Below, piece after piece: positions 25,701 through 35,200 of a stretch of DNA of 38,984 nucleotides. Source of the stretch: Gemmatimonas sp. (lineage in GTDB: Bacteria > Gemmatimonadota > Gemmatimonadetes > Gemmatimonadales > Gemmatimonadaceae). The notes beneath the pieces are model-generated. The model made no database searches and was not told where the DNA came from. It saw only the letters and a program-made list of their open reading frames with translations. Location: positions 1 through 38,984 of the forward strand of contig JAJKIV010000176.1 in NCBI GenBank assembly GCA_021154285.1, in the 5' to 3' direction. Both the position numbers and the translations under genes were made by a program. Each line of letters opens with the position of its first letter. The first letter of the stretch is position 1.

Positions 25701-27476
25701 GGCGGCGTCTGGTACGCCGGCACACGTTGGGAATGGCGGTCGCTCGACCAGTTGCGCCTCCCGCCGGCGTGCGCGCAGCTCGTTGGTCGTCGCATCGACC
25801 GGCTATCGCCCCGTGCTTCATCCATCATCGCGTACGCGGCACTCCTCGGAGGTCCGTTCGACAGCGATCTGCTGGTCGCAGCGGGTGCCGGCGATCCGCG
25901 CGAGGTCAATGGCGCCCTGGACGAAGGCGTGACCGCCGCGGTCCTCGTGCCGGTGGAGCGGCATGACGGGCGCGAATTCCACTTCGCGCATTCGGCGCTC
26001 GCCGACGCGGCGGGTGCAACCATCCCCGACCGAGCGCGTGCGGACATGCATCATCGCATCGCGCGCGCGCTCGAGCTGCGCACGCCGACCGCAGTCGCCG
26101 ACATTGCGCGGCACTACCATGCGGCAGGCGACGACTACGAAGCGTTCAGGTACGCGATGATTGCCGCGAGCCGTGCGGCGAGCGTGCACGCGCACGACGA
26201 AGCCGCCGCCTGCCTCGCAGTCGCGCAGCGTCACGCGCCGTCCGCGGATGACCTCGCGGCGGCGCGCGTGGAGCACGCGCGTGTCGCGGAATCGGCGAGT
26301 CGCTTCCAGCAGGCGGAGGAGCTGTGCGATCTGGCGCTCGACCACCTCGCTACGCAGTCGGTTAGAGTGAAGACCCTGTCCGTGCGTCGCATCCGGGAGC
26401 GAGTCCGCGCGCGTCGTGGCCAACCGGTGCGCCGCACGCTCGACGCCTGCCTAGCGCTTCTGAGTGAGGCGGAGTCCGAGCACGCTGATGACGAAGCCGT
26501 CGCGCTGCACGTGATGGTAGCGGAGGCACACAGCGCGATTGGCGACCTGGGCGCCGCCGAACGGTCAGCGCGACGAGCCGTTAGGCTGTCGGCGGCACGC
26601 GGGGACCGGCGCGGACACGCCCAGGCATTGCTTCGGCTGGGCGCGTCGCTGCCGGCGAATCGGCTCGAGGAAACGCTCGACCGTTATCGCGAGGCGCTCG
26701 CGCTCTTCCTCCGCCTTGGCGACCGGCAGGGCCAGACCCGGTGCTGGCTCGCCACCGGCGAGGCACACGCGGGCGTCGGACGCCTGAGCGCAGCGCGTGA
26801 GGCCCTGGAGCAGGCACTCGACACCGCGCGGCAGGCGCACGCACCCGACCTGGCCGCCATTGCGACCTTCGACTTGGGCACGCTGGACTACAAGGCCGGA
26901 TCGTTAGGCGTCGCCCGCGAGCGGCTCGACGACGCGCTGCGGTTGTTCACCACGGTCCGCGACGAGGGGAAACGCGTGGCCGTGCTGATTGTCGCGGGCC
27001 ATGTGGCGCGCGAAGGCGATCGAATCGCCGACGCCGTGTCGGCATTCGAGACGGCGGCCGCGAGGGCGACGGAGCTCGATGACGAACCCGCGGAGGTCGC
27101 CGCACGCGCGAGTGCCGGGCTGGCGGCGCTCGATCAGGGCGATTCCGGCACCGCCGAGACCTACCTGCGACGCGTCGACGAATTGGTTGCGATCGGTGGG
27201 CTTCCGCCGTGGTTCGCGGGTCGCGAGCTCGCCGATATGCTCGCCGTGCGCGTCGCCGCGGGCGTTGGCCATACGGGGCTTGCCACCGAACGATTCGAGC
27301 AGGCGTTCGCTTTGGCCGAACCTAACGATGCGTTCGCGGCCGCGCGGCTGGTTGCCGAGTGTGCGCCGATGCTCGCTGCCACGGGCGTGCGAACGGTCGA
27401 GGCGACGATCGAACGCGTGCGCTACGCGGCGATCGCGTCAGGCTTCGATCGGCTCGTGCGCAAGTTGAGCGCGTAG
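22719..27476 (+). CDS. TPR / HD-GYP / GGDEF / STAND-ATPase / TPR signalling protein
   Basis: 1585 residues, no signal peptide or membrane helix, so soluble. Order: TPR-like helices (about 25-370); HD-GYP phosphodiesterase with LLHDIGK (H413, D414), ESHHECWDGSGYP (GYP 474-476); GGDEF cyclase with YGGDEF intact (648-653); an AAA/STAND ATPase after FVGRVDEL with P-loop GEAGVGKST (780-788) and Walker B VLEDMQWAD (885-893); then TPR-like helices (about 1130-1570). HD-GYP domains break c-di-GMP down, GGDEF domains make it. The ATPase-TPR half resembles that of class III adenylate-cyclase/AAA_16 and LuxR-MalT-type regulators, where ATP-driven assembly on ligand binding switches output. It probably couples protein or ligand binding to c-di-GMP level. 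Start GTG 22719 with GTGAGG upstream; the N-terminal 15 residues are uncertain. Confidence 0.9.
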   Translation: MRPARPLGAGRPDTPPLRLVGTADASAHELLEQARTAEERGRSDLARELYDRALQRVRTPDDAPIAHAALLASARLATAAGETTIALDILEAALASATARGSDADCASASVLRSRVLWASGDIGSAEGEATRARDWALRAGEYREAAQSLRTLGALAVARGSLNDGIALYESCVSELRSLGHALDLATTLISLAELYDDARRWDKSDTAFDEATSVASALGEPAFVLDAELRQAELLARRGDVDRAQDRCDRALDTARRIRDPRATAAAARVAAMIARERGDLANAEERLTAAEAALRDRDDPILAAEIAAERAELYHRQDRHRETIIALNRAYRALSQLKGAGGVADVARRARRLEAQFIDVVRRWGQSIEAKDLNTHGHCERVADLACAIAAHMGIAGPTVFWYRVGALLHDIGKLVIPADVLNKPDRLTEDEWTLVRRHPSAGAEMLAAVDFPWDVRPIVESHHECWDGSGYPHGLAGERIPLAARIVCVADVYDVLTSDRSFKRALSHDEALEVMRRDVGRQFDSAVFRAFEEVVDDWNRPQVPVTPEEAADAARPSEAPAARAPRPEDVLTGMLPRSAFLAAVAKAIAERPGAASPVSLVLVDVDDLARVNEAYGQLQGDDVLWAVARVLQHGLRGGDVVGRYGGDEFAILLPGAPLDRAREVARRLQEAVARLRSPIRNDPDTPIAVTVSAGIASAPLHADSAEALIATADRALFAARRSGTAGIASADDGETRPTSPKMDFDRFVGRVDELRKLVGWLDAACRGDGRVVTVVGEAGVGKSTLVRQLEPEIRVRAGLLAVGQNSQSSVKAPFAPWAQVITAIQRQGVVPDTGWHELGRIAPALGGTTMSVEGGASPYALLEQLAAYLRAAATVRPLAIVLEDMQWADHASWGALEFVVAQLSGVRILICATIRAEEAREVAEQRKRLARSPGFAQVSLRRMTRDELKRWLETVFHQGDIGNELPTFLHRYTEGNPLLVSQVLRALVDDGGVWYAGTRWEWRSLDQLRLPPACAQLVGRRIDRLSPRASSIIAYAALLGGPFDSDLLVAAGAGDPREVNGALDEGVTAAVLVPVERHDGREFHFAHSALADAAGATIPDRARADMHHRIARALELRTPTAVADIARHYHAAGDDYEAFRYAMIAASRAASVHAHDEAAACLAVAQRHAPSADDLAAARVEHARVAESASRFQQAEELCDLALDHLATQSVRVKTLSVRRIRERVRARRGQPVRRTLDACLALLSEAESEHADDEAVALHVMVAEAHSAIGDLGAAERSARRAVRLSAARGDRRGHAQALLRLGASLPANRLEETLDRYREALALFLRLGDRQGQTRCWLATGEAHAGVGRLSAAREALEQALDTARQAHAPDLAAIATFDLGTLDYKAGSLGVARERLDDALRLFTTVRDEGKRVAVLIVAGHVAREGDRIADAVSAFETAAARATELDDEPAEVAARASAGLAALDQGDSGTAETYLRRVDELVAIGGLPPWFAGRELADMLAVRVAAGVGHTGLATERFEQAFALAEPNDAFAAARLVAECAPMLAATGVRTVEATIERVRYAAIASGFDRLVRKLSA

Positions 27477-27490
27477 CCACGCTCGCATTG

Positions 27491-28177
27491 CTACACGCGC
27501 CGGGCGAAGTGCAGGGCAACCCCTCCGAGCAACTTTCGCCGCACCGACTCGACGCGGAGCCCGCTGCGCTCGAGCGTCGCAGCGAACTGCTGCCATGACA
27601 CGAAGTGGTCGATCGACGGCGCGATGTAGCCGTACACCACGGGCTCGCGGTGCCATAGCCAGCCGACCCAGTTACCGGCGGCCTTGAGATACGCGAGAAA
27701 AAGCGGCCGCCAGAGCGCGGACTCCGGTCGATAGAAATCGAGCGTCGCGAGAACGCCGCCGGGCCTGAGCACGCGCGCGATCTCTCGAACAGCTATCTCG
27801 TACTGCGGCACGTTTCGTAGCCCGTACCCTGCGGTGACCACGTCGACGGAGGCCGTGTCCGCGTCGATCGACGACATGTCACCGACCTGGAAGCGAACGT
27901 TCCCGTGTGGCGCCTCGCGCGTCGCGCGCTCGCGCGCGAGCTCGATCATCTTCGGCGACGCGTCGACCCCTCGCACGGAACCGCGCACCGCTCGCCCGGC
28001 CGCGGCAAAGGCGAGATCTCCCGTTCCGCAGGCCAGATCGAGCACACGCGACTCGGGCCTCAAGGCCGAGCGGATCCAGTCGATCAGCTCTGCCTTCCAT
28101 CGACGGTCCATGCCGAACGAGAACACGCGCGTGAATCGATCGTAGCGCGGGGCGATCGTGTCGAACATCGGCGTCAC
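27491..28177 (-). CDS. ubiE: UbiE/MenG methyltransferase for quinone synthesis
   Basis: 228 residues, the usual length. The UbiE/MenG N-terminus MFDTIAPRYDRFTRVFSFGMDRRW is followed by the SAM-binding motif VLDLACGTGDLAF (about 45-57), VDASPKMIELAR, and the family block TAGYGLRNVPQYEIAVREIARVLRPGG. It C-methylates demethylmenaquinone, or the ubiquinone precursor in organisms that make it; the quinone used here is not shown by the window. The start is GTG 28177 or ATG 28168, and neither has a clear ribosome site. It converges on the large signalling gene, 14 bases between the ends, and diverges from the mannose-1-phosphate guanylyltransferase gene. Confidence 0.93.
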   Translation of the reverse strand: MTPMFDTIAPRYDRFTRVFSFGMDRRWKAELIDWIRSALRPESRVLDLACGTGDLAFAAAGRAVRGSVRGVDASPKMIELARERATREAPHGNVRFQVGDMSSIDADTASVDVVTAGYGLRNVPQYEIAVREIARVLRPGGVLATLDFYRPESALWRPLFLAYLKAAGNWVGWLWHREPVVYGYIAPSIDHFVSWQQFAATLERSGLRVESVRRKLLGGVALHFARRV

Positions 28178-28526
28178 GAATCGCTGCTTGAGAGCGGGAT
28201 TCGCGAGGTGTGCCTCGAGGTCCAGTTCCCCAAGTGCCGCCGGTGGCCGGTGGTCGTCGTGGCGGTCGTTCCGAATGGTGCGCCTCCGCGCCTTATTTCG
28301 AGCGCGAGGCAGACGCCGACGGCTCTACGCTGTAGTTTACACGCCCCGCCACCGTTTCGGTTCACGGTCGACTTGGGCCCTCGAGCGGGAAGACCTGAGC
28401 GTTCAACGCGAGGAGCGCGGAGTGTCGTACCTCGGTTCACGGGACTCCCTCGACAATCTGATCATCCCGGTCGTTCCGGCTGCGGACCTGGGCGATGTCG
28501 CGACGCTGCCGTCGGAGGAGCCGCAG
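28178..28526. other. Divergent intergenic region, no gene seen
   Basis: About 350 bases between the divergent ubiE and guanylyltransferase starts. The guanylyltransferase frame is open through it, but its codons lack family similarity, and a strong ribosome site (GGAGGAG, 28514-28520) places the true start at 28527. It presumably holds both promoters; I cannot point to a convincing -35/-10 pair. Confidence 0.5.
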
Positions 28527-29633
28527 ATGGTCGCCGAGCGCGAGGCCGACACGGCGATGTGGGCGATTGTGCTCGCGGGCGGCATCGGGTCGCGCTTCTG
28601 GCCGTTGAGCACGCCCGATAGACCGAAGCAACTGCTGAAGCTCATCGGTGAGCGACCGCTCATCGCGGAAACCATCGCACGGCTCTCGCCGCTGATTCCG
28701 CCGCAGCGCGTTCTCGTGTTGACGAGCCGGGACATCGCGCCCGCTATCCACGCCGCGATTCCTGAAATTCCGAAGGAGAACATGCTCGTCGAACCGAGGC
28801 CGTTGGGGACGGCGGCGGCGCTCGCATGGGGGGCGCAGGAGATCATTCGCCGCGCGGGACCCGAAGCGGTGTTCTGCTGCCTTCACGCGGATCTCGCCGT
28901 TGCGTTCCCGGAGTTCTTCCGCCAGACGTTGATCCGCGCCGCGCGCGTGGCCGTGCGCGAGAAGGCGCTCGTGAGCGTTGGCGTGAAAGCGACGCGACCG
29001 GAAACGGGGTTCGGCTACATCAGGCCGGGCACGCCGCTGCAGGCCGGCGGACTGCCTGACGACGGCGCGCCATGTCACGTGAAGTCGTTCATCGAGAAGC
29101 CAGGTCCGGTGCTGGCAGAAATGCTGGTGAGTGACGGTGCCTACTGGAACGCAGGCATCTTCGTCTGGCGGGCAAAGGATGTTGTCGACGCACTGACAGA
29201 GTACACGTCGGAGCTCGCTCATGGACTCCAGGCACTCGGCGAGCAGGACTTCGTACGATTCGCCGGGATGATCCAGTCGGTGTCCATCGAGCGAGGGTTA
29301 CTCGAGCGATACTCGAAGCTGATTCTCGTCCCGGGCGAGTTCGGATGGGACGACGTGGGCACGTGGGCGTCGCTGCGACGCGCTCGCGAGCTCGATGACG
29401 ACGGCAACGGCGCGTACGGTGAGGTCCATTTCGTGGACTGCACCGGCAACGTCGTACACGCCGAGGGTGTGCCTGTGGTGCTGTATGGCGTGTCGGGGAT
29501 GCTCGTCGTCACGCTCGCCGGCTTGACGTTCGTGACTACGCTCGATCGCGCGAACGAGCTGCGCCCCTTGCTCGAGGCGTTACCCGAAGATCTGCGCAGC
29601 GTGCAGCTGCGCGGGAACTGGGCGGGGGACTGA
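28527..29633 (+). CDS. manC: Mannose-1-phosphate guanylyltransferase
   Basis: 368 residues from ATG 28527, six bases behind GGAGGAG. It makes GDP-mannose from GTP and mannose-1-phosphate, for exopolysaccharide, lipopolysaccharide or glycosylation. The nucleotidyltransferase signature is clear: IVLAGGIGSRFWPLSTPDRP and KQLL (about 14-37), then the EPRPLGTAAAL block, HADLAV, ETGFGYIRPG, VKSFIEKPG, YWNAGIFVW and GEFGWDDVGTW. It lacks the C-terminal cupin isomerase domain of bifunctional ManC/AlgA, so it is the single-domain type. No other sugar-nucleotide genes are adjacent. Confidence 0.93.
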   Translation: MVAEREADTAMWAIVLAGGIGSRFWPLSTPDRPKQLLKLIGERPLIAETIARLSPLIPPQRVLVLTSRDIAPAIHAAIPEIPKENMLVEPRPLGTAAALAWGAQEIIRRAGPEAVFCCLHADLAVAFPEFFRQTLIRAARVAVREKALVSVGVKATRPETGFGYIRPGTPLQAGGLPDDGAPCHVKSFIEKPGPVLAEMLVSDGAYWNAGIFVWRAKDVVDALTEYTSELAHGLQALGEQDFVRFAGMIQSVSIERGLLERYSKLILVPGEFGWDDVGTWASLRRARELDDDGNGAYGEVHFVDCTGNVVHAEGVPVVLYGVSGMLVVTLAGLTFVTTLDRANELRPLLEALPEDLRSVQLRGNWAGD

Positions 29634-29634
29634 C

Positions 29635-29686
29635 AGGGAGACGGGAATAGAGGGAACCGTTCCCGTTCTACGTCTCCCGTCTCCCT
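29635..29686. repeat. Intergenic repeat hairpin between convergent genes
   Basis: AGGGAGACGGGA (29635-29646) pairs with TCCCGTCTCCCT (29675-29686), and an inner GGGAA/TTCCC pair (29652-29656, 29660-29664) gives a nested stem. The words are those of the repeat at 8607-8730. It fills the whole gap between the guanylyltransferase stop and the peptidase stop and probably ends both transcripts. Confidence 0.75.
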
Positions 29687-31969
29687 TTATTCCCCGCCCA
29701 CCACCTTCTTCGCCCCGTCAGCCTTCAAGTACTTGTCGTACCACGCGAGCATGCGGCGATGAAAATCCGTGAAGTCCTCCACCGTCGTACCCGGCGTGCC
29801 GTGGCCGCTGTTCATGTAGTTGACCCACTCCACGGTTTTCCCCAGACGGCGCAGGGCGTAGAACATTTCCCGCGTGTTGCTCGCCGGCACGTTCGAGTCC
29901 TCGTTGCCCGTCATGAGCAGGAGCGGCGTCGTTATGCGGTCCGCGAACATGATGGCTGAGTGCGCGACGTACTTCTGCGGCTGCTGCCAGAGTGTCGCGC
30001 CAAGCCGATCCTGACTCTTCTCCGCCGCGTGGACGTTTCGGACGCCGAGGCGCGGGCTGTCGGTGTAGAAGCTGATGATGTCCACCTTGCCCGAGATGTT
30101 GATCGCCGCCTTGAACCGATTCGTCTGGGTGATGAGCAAATTGGTGGCGTACCCGCCATAGCTCGTCCCATGAACGCCGAGCTTCGATGAGTCGGCAACA
30201 CCCATCTCGATCAGCTTGTTGGCCGCGGCCGTGACGCCCTTGACCCACGCTTCGCCTGGGTAGCCGATGTCGAAGTCGACGGACGGCTTCACCACGACGT
30301 AGCCCGCGCCGGTGAGCACGTCGGTCGTCGCGTCGAAGGTGTCGTCGAAGAAGTCCTCATAGACATTGAACACCGTCGGGTAGCGCTGGCCTTTGGTGTA
30401 GCCGACGGGATAGTAGATCACGCCGAACTTCCGATGGCCGTCCGCGTCCAGGTAGGACAGGAGCTCGGTGTTTCCGACCTGGCGATCCTTGAGCCACGGG
30501 TTGCCATCCGTTAGGCGCCGCAGGCCCGTGAGTGATGCGTCGCTCACGTAGATGTCCGACGGGCGGTTGCCATCCGACACCGACAGCACGGCCACCGAGC
30601 CGTCCTTCGAGAGCCGGAAGTTCGAGTAGAGTCGCGTGTCCTTCACGAGATCCTCGAGCCGTTTCGACGTGCGGTCGAAGCGCGAGATCCCACGCTCCCA
30701 CGCGGTGCGTGAGGACGAGGTCAGATAGACGTAGCGGCTGTCGCGGCTCCAGCCGATCGCGGTCAATCGCGGGCCTTCGGTGGAGGAGTCCGGCGCGATC
30801 TCGAGCATCAGCTCCTTCGTGCCGGAGGCGACGTCGGCGACCCAGAGCCCCTGACGGTTCGAGACGAGCAGGAGGCTGCCATCGGCGTTGAAGCGGAGCG
30901 GACTGAATCGCTCGCGCGCGCGACGCTCCTTGGCGGCCGCGGAGGTGTCGGACGCGCTGGAATCTTTCTGCCCGGCCGGCGGACCCGCGATTTGCCGGCC
31001 GCCGCTGTCGTTTGGCGCCCCAATGAAGACGCGCCCTTCCTTTCCGTACGCGAAGCGGCGGCCGTCCTTGGTCCAGACGACGGTCGTGCTCTTGAGTGAA
31101 GGTAGGATCGTGCGCGGGGCAGAGGTGCCCTGGCCGCGAGCCACGAGCCGGTTTTCCGTCCCGAAGATGACGTCGTAGTCGGTCTTGGTCGTGACGTCCT
31201 CGCTGTACACTACGCCCGAGTCGCGCGCGACGAGCGTGTACGACGCGACCATGGCTTCGGGGATCAGCTCGCGCGTCTTGCGGGTGGCGAGATCGTACGC
31301 CACAACGGAGCGACGGCTTGCCGACCGGCGGAGATCGTCCCACGCCAGGAAGGGGTCGTTGCTGGACTGAACGAAGACCGGGCCTTTCGTGTAGCGATCG
31401 AACTGCTCGTGGACGGAGCGCTTCCAGGCGTCGGAATGGAGCGCGAACACGATGGACGCACCGTCGTTCGTCCAGCGCACGTCGCTGTTTTCCGCCACGT
31501 ACGAACCCGCGGGAGCCTGAACGCTCGTCAGGCGACCAGTGCTTCGCTCCCAGATCACGGGCTCGAACGCGTCGTTATGCACGACGAGCATCGCGAGCCG
31601 CGACCCATCGGGCGACCAGGCGAGGCTCTTCACGTTTCGCTTGTCCGGGAAGATCGCCCGGGACTTTCCGGTCGCCGTCTCGATGACCAACACGGTTCCG
31701 GACGACGGTCGGATGTAGCTCGGGTCCCCGTCGCGACGATAGTCGACGCCGAAGTTGTCGCGCCGGAGAGTCGACACGGTTGCGAGCCAGCGTCCGTCGT
31801 CGCTCAGGTCCGTCTGGACGAAGCTCACGACGTTCAAGGCGTCGTCGATCGAGAAGGCGGGCCTTGTGCTCGAGCCCTGGGCATCGAGCGCAGTGTGCGC
31901 AGAGAGCGAGGCGGCGACGACGGCGAGCATCGCCGTCAGCCGGAACGACGCTGGACGCGAGCGGTGCAT
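29687..31969 (-). CDS. Secreted S9 (prolyl oligopeptidase family) peptidase
   Basis: 760 residues. A signal peptide (about 1-31, LTAMLAVVAASLSAHTALDA) sends it across the inner membrane. Residues about 35-480 form the beta-propeller gate, with WSPDGSRLAML-type repeats. Residues about 500-755 form the alpha/beta hydrolase: GTSYGG with nucleophile S603, D691 in TGNEDSNVP and H723 in NSGHGTPG, a complete triad. The family cuts short peptides, as dipeptidyl or acylaminoacyl peptidases. It diverges from the SusC-SusD genes, with about 300 bases between, so the two units may share a regulatory region and act on the same peptides. Confidence 0.92.
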   Translation of the reverse strand: MHRSRPASFRLTAMLAVVAASLSAHTALDAQGSSTRPAFSIDDALNVVSFVQTDLSDDGRWLATVSTLRRDNFGVDYRRDGDPSYIRPSSGTVLVIETATGKSRAIFPDKRNVKSLAWSPDGSRLAMLVVHNDAFEPVIWERSTGRLTSVQAPAGSYVAENSDVRWTNDGASIVFALHSDAWKRSVHEQFDRYTKGPVFVQSSNDPFLAWDDLRRSASRRSVVAYDLATRKTRELIPEAMVASYTLVARDSGVVYSEDVTTKTDYDVIFGTENRLVARGQGTSAPRTILPSLKSTTVVWTKDGRRFAYGKEGRVFIGAPNDSGGRQIAGPPAGQKDSSASDTSAAAKERRARERFSPLRFNADGSLLLVSNRQGLWVADVASGTKELMLEIAPDSSTEGPRLTAIGWSRDSRYVYLTSSSRTAWERGISRFDRTSKRLEDLVKDTRLYSNFRLSKDGSVAVLSVSDGNRPSDIYVSDASLTGLRRLTDGNPWLKDRQVGNTELLSYLDADGHRKFGVIYYPVGYTKGQRYPTVFNVYEDFFDDTFDATTDVLTGAGYVVVKPSVDFDIGYPGEAWVKGVTAAANKLIEMGVADSSKLGVHGTSYGGYATNLLITQTNRFKAAINISGKVDIISFYTDSPRLGVRNVHAAEKSQDRLGATLWQQPQKYVAHSAIMFADRITTPLLLMTGNEDSNVPASNTREMFYALRRLGKTVEWVNYMNSGHGTPGTTVEDFTDFHRRMLAWYDKYLKADGAKKVVGGE

Positions 31970-32177
31970 GGAGCTCCGAGGTTCGGGAGGCAGCGAGAGA
32001 CCGCGCCTAGCCTACCGCTCGAACGCCCGTCGTCAAGCGTGCGTAGAGGTGTCGTCCGGTCCCCGCGTCCTGCCATCGTCCAGACGCGGTCTGTCCCCGA
32101 GTCAGGCGTCGAGCCAGGTGGTCTAGGACCATATGGCGCAATTTCTTATCGCTTCGTCCCAAAATCTCTGGCCAACC

Positions 32178-32206
32178 TTGACTTAACGGTGACAGGCCGT
32201 TTGAAT
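32178..32206 (+). promoter_or_regulatory. Sigma-70-like promoter of the SusC-SusD operon
   Basis: TTGACT (32178-32183), a 17-base spacer and TTGAAT (32201-32206) lie about 60 bases before the GTG start. The word TTGACTTAAC at the -35 is identical to that at the tRNA-Ile promoter. The receptor gene itself has a strong AGAGGAGG ribosome site (32254-32261). Confidence 0.45.
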
Positions 32207-32265
32207 GCGGGCCAAGGTGGGTTTTTTCGTCCACGAGTAGCACTCAACCCGCAAGAGGAGGACAC

Positions 32266-35200
32266 GTGCGCAGAGTCTTGTCTGTCGTACCCCTCGTCGC
32301 CGCGCTTCTGGCTCCGGGGATCGTCCGAGCCCAGGCAACGCGCGAGATCACCGGAAAGGTCGTGCAATCCGGCACGAACGCTCCGCTGGCCGACGCGACC
32401 GTCGGCCTGTTTGGGCAGCCGGCCGGTGTTCGCACGAACGAGCGAGGTGAGTACCGCATCCGCGTCCCGCAGGAGGAAGTCACCCTCCTGGTCCGGGCAA
32501 TCGGCTTCAAGAGAGGTCAGGCGAAGGTGCCGGCGAGCCAGGCGACCGCTGACTTCTCGCTCGAGAAGGACGTCCTGCAGCTCGAGGGCGTGACCGTCAC
32601 GGGCACGGCCACAACGATCGAGAAGAAGAACGCCGCGACCTCCGTGTCCACCGTGAGTGGGGACGAGCTGACACGCGCTCCGGCGGTGTCGGTCGAGAAC
32701 GCGCTCCAGGGTAAAGTGGTGGGCGCCAGCATCAACATGAACAACGGCGCGCCGGGTGGTGGTGCGCAGGTTCAGATCCGCGGCGCGAGCTCGCTGATCG
32801 GCAACACACAGCCGCTGTTCGTCGTCGACGGCGTGGTCATATCGAACTCGGTGCGCAGCACGCGCCAGTCGGTCGCGACCGGCTCGCTCAACTCTGGCGA
32901 AGAGAACGGAACGAACCGCCTCGCGGACATCAACCCGAACGACATCGAGTCGATCGAGGTGCTCAAGAGCACCGCGGCGGCCGCGATGTACGGGTCGCAG
33001 GCCACGAACGGCGTCGTGCTCATCACGACCAAGAAGGGCAAGGCCGGCGCGCCCAAGTTCAACATCACGCAGCGTGTGGGCACGTACGAGTCGATGCGTC
33101 TCCATGACTCGCGTCAGTTCGAGACGCTCAACGAGGTGACGGCCGTCGATGCAATCGGAAGCAACCCCGACGCCGTAGCGGCGGCGCAGGCGGTCTGCAC
33201 GCCGAACTGCCCACACTACGACTACCAGAAGGAGTTGTTCGGCCGGACCGACCCGTCGTACGAGACGGTTGCGAGCCTCACCGGTGGCGCCGCGAACACG
33301 CGTTATTTCGTGTCGGGCTTCAACCGGTTCGAGGCAGGGACCGCGATGAACACGGACGCGAAGCGTCAGTCGCTCCGCGCGAACGTCGACCAGAACATCG
33401 GCAGCAAGATCACGGTCGGCCTCAATGCCAACATGCTGCGCTCGTTCTCGCAGCGCGGCGTCTCGAACAACGATAACACGTTCTCCAGCCCGATCTACGC
33501 GTTCGCCTACAGCCCGGGCATCCTCAATTTCCGGAAGAAGGACGCGAACGGGAACTACATGTTCAACCCGTTCCCTCCGGGCGGCATTCAGGCGGCGTCG
33601 AACCCGTTCCAGACCTACGACCTGATGCGGACCGATGAGGATGTCTACCGCATCATCGGCGGCGGCCACGCGAACTGGTCAGCCTGGACCGGTGACAAGG
33701 GCGCGCTGCAGATCACAGCGTCCGGCGGTGTCGATCGCTTCTCGAACGAGAACTACGTTTTCGCGCCGGTGGCGCTTCAGTTCCAGCAGCCGGGCTCGAA
33801 CCAGGGTGGATCGTTCCCTGGCGTTGTCATCCAGGGCAACGGCACGGAGCTCAACACGAGCTTTCAATCCGCAGCCGTATTCGACTGGACCTTCGGCACT
33901 TTCCTCCGCACCACGACCCAGGCCGGCATGCAGTACACGACCCGTGACCTGAACGACTACAACATTCAGGGACAGGGTCTTACGCCGGGACAGTACAACG
34001 CATCCGGCGCTGCAAAAACGACGATCCCGCCCCAGGTCCGCTCGGCCGTTCGCAACCAGTCGTATTTCGGTCAGGTCGAGGGCTTCATGCTTGGCGAGAA
34101 GCTGTACGTGTCCGGCGCCCTTCGCGGCGAGCGTTCGAGCGTGAACGGTGACATCAACAAGTACTACACCTACCCGCGCGCGGCTGCGTCGTACCGCTTC
34201 ATATCTCCGCTCCCGGGCGTCAACGAGATCAAGCTGCGTGGCGCGTACGGCCTCTCGGGTAACCAGCCCAACTACGGTGATCGCTTCGAGACCGTCACGA
34301 GTGGGTCGCTGCTCGATGGTCTTCCGTCGTTCGTTCAGGCGGACACGGTCGGCAACTCGAAGATCAAGCCGGAGACGCAGGCCGAGACGGAGTTCGGCAC
34401 GGACATCACGGCGTGGAACGAGCGTGTTCGCTTCGAGGCGACATACTTCAAGCGCAACATCACCGACCTCCTTGTGAGGCCGGTCCTGGCGCCGTCGAGC
34501 GGCGTGACGCAGACGATCGTCAACAGCGGCGAGATGCAGTCGCAGGGCACCGAGATCGGCCTGACGGTCGTGCCGGTCCAAACGCGCAACTTTACGTGGA
34601 CGTCGCGCGCCACGCACACGCAGAACTACGCCGAGATCAAGAGCCTTGGCGAGAACATCAATCCGTTCACGATCAACTCGTCGGGCGGCTTTGGTAACGC
34701 GTACGGCCGGTTGCGCTTCGCGGCAGGCAACCGCGTCAGCACGATCTGGGGCGCGAAGGACGGCGTCGGGAACATCCCGCTGGGCGACGCGAATCCGAAG
34801 TACATCATGCAGTTCGGCAACGACTTCGCGTACAAGGCGTTCGCGCTCAACGTGCTCGTGGACTACCGCCACGGCGGCACGGTCTCGAACATGACGCTGA
34901 ACCTGTACGACGAAGGCGAGAACACGTGGGACTACGAGGACAAGTCGCCCGATGCCAACGTTCCGCTGGGTAAGTATCGGTACGATTCGTGGGGCGGCGG
35001 CGCGAACACGGCTGCCTACCTCATGGACGGGTCGTACACCAAGATCCGCGAGATCAGCCTGTCGTGGGACGTCCCGCGCAGCACAGTCTCGAGGATCAAG
35101 GGCGTCGACAACGCACGCATCAGCCTCTCGGGCCGCAACCTCTGGATCATCTCGGGCTACAACGGCTTCGATCCCGAAGTGAACAACGGGGGCAACGTGG

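Noticed and set aside
28174-28440. 88-codon minus-strand frame whose TGA overlaps the ubiE GTG.
   Set aside because: The overlap looks like coupling, but the translation is Arg/Thr/Gly-rich, lacks family similarity and has no ribosome site.
32146-33669. Minus-strand open frame of 507 codons opposite the SusC gene.
   Set aside because: The plus strand encodes a clear SusC receptor; the antisense translation is a low-complexity Arg/Val/Asp string.
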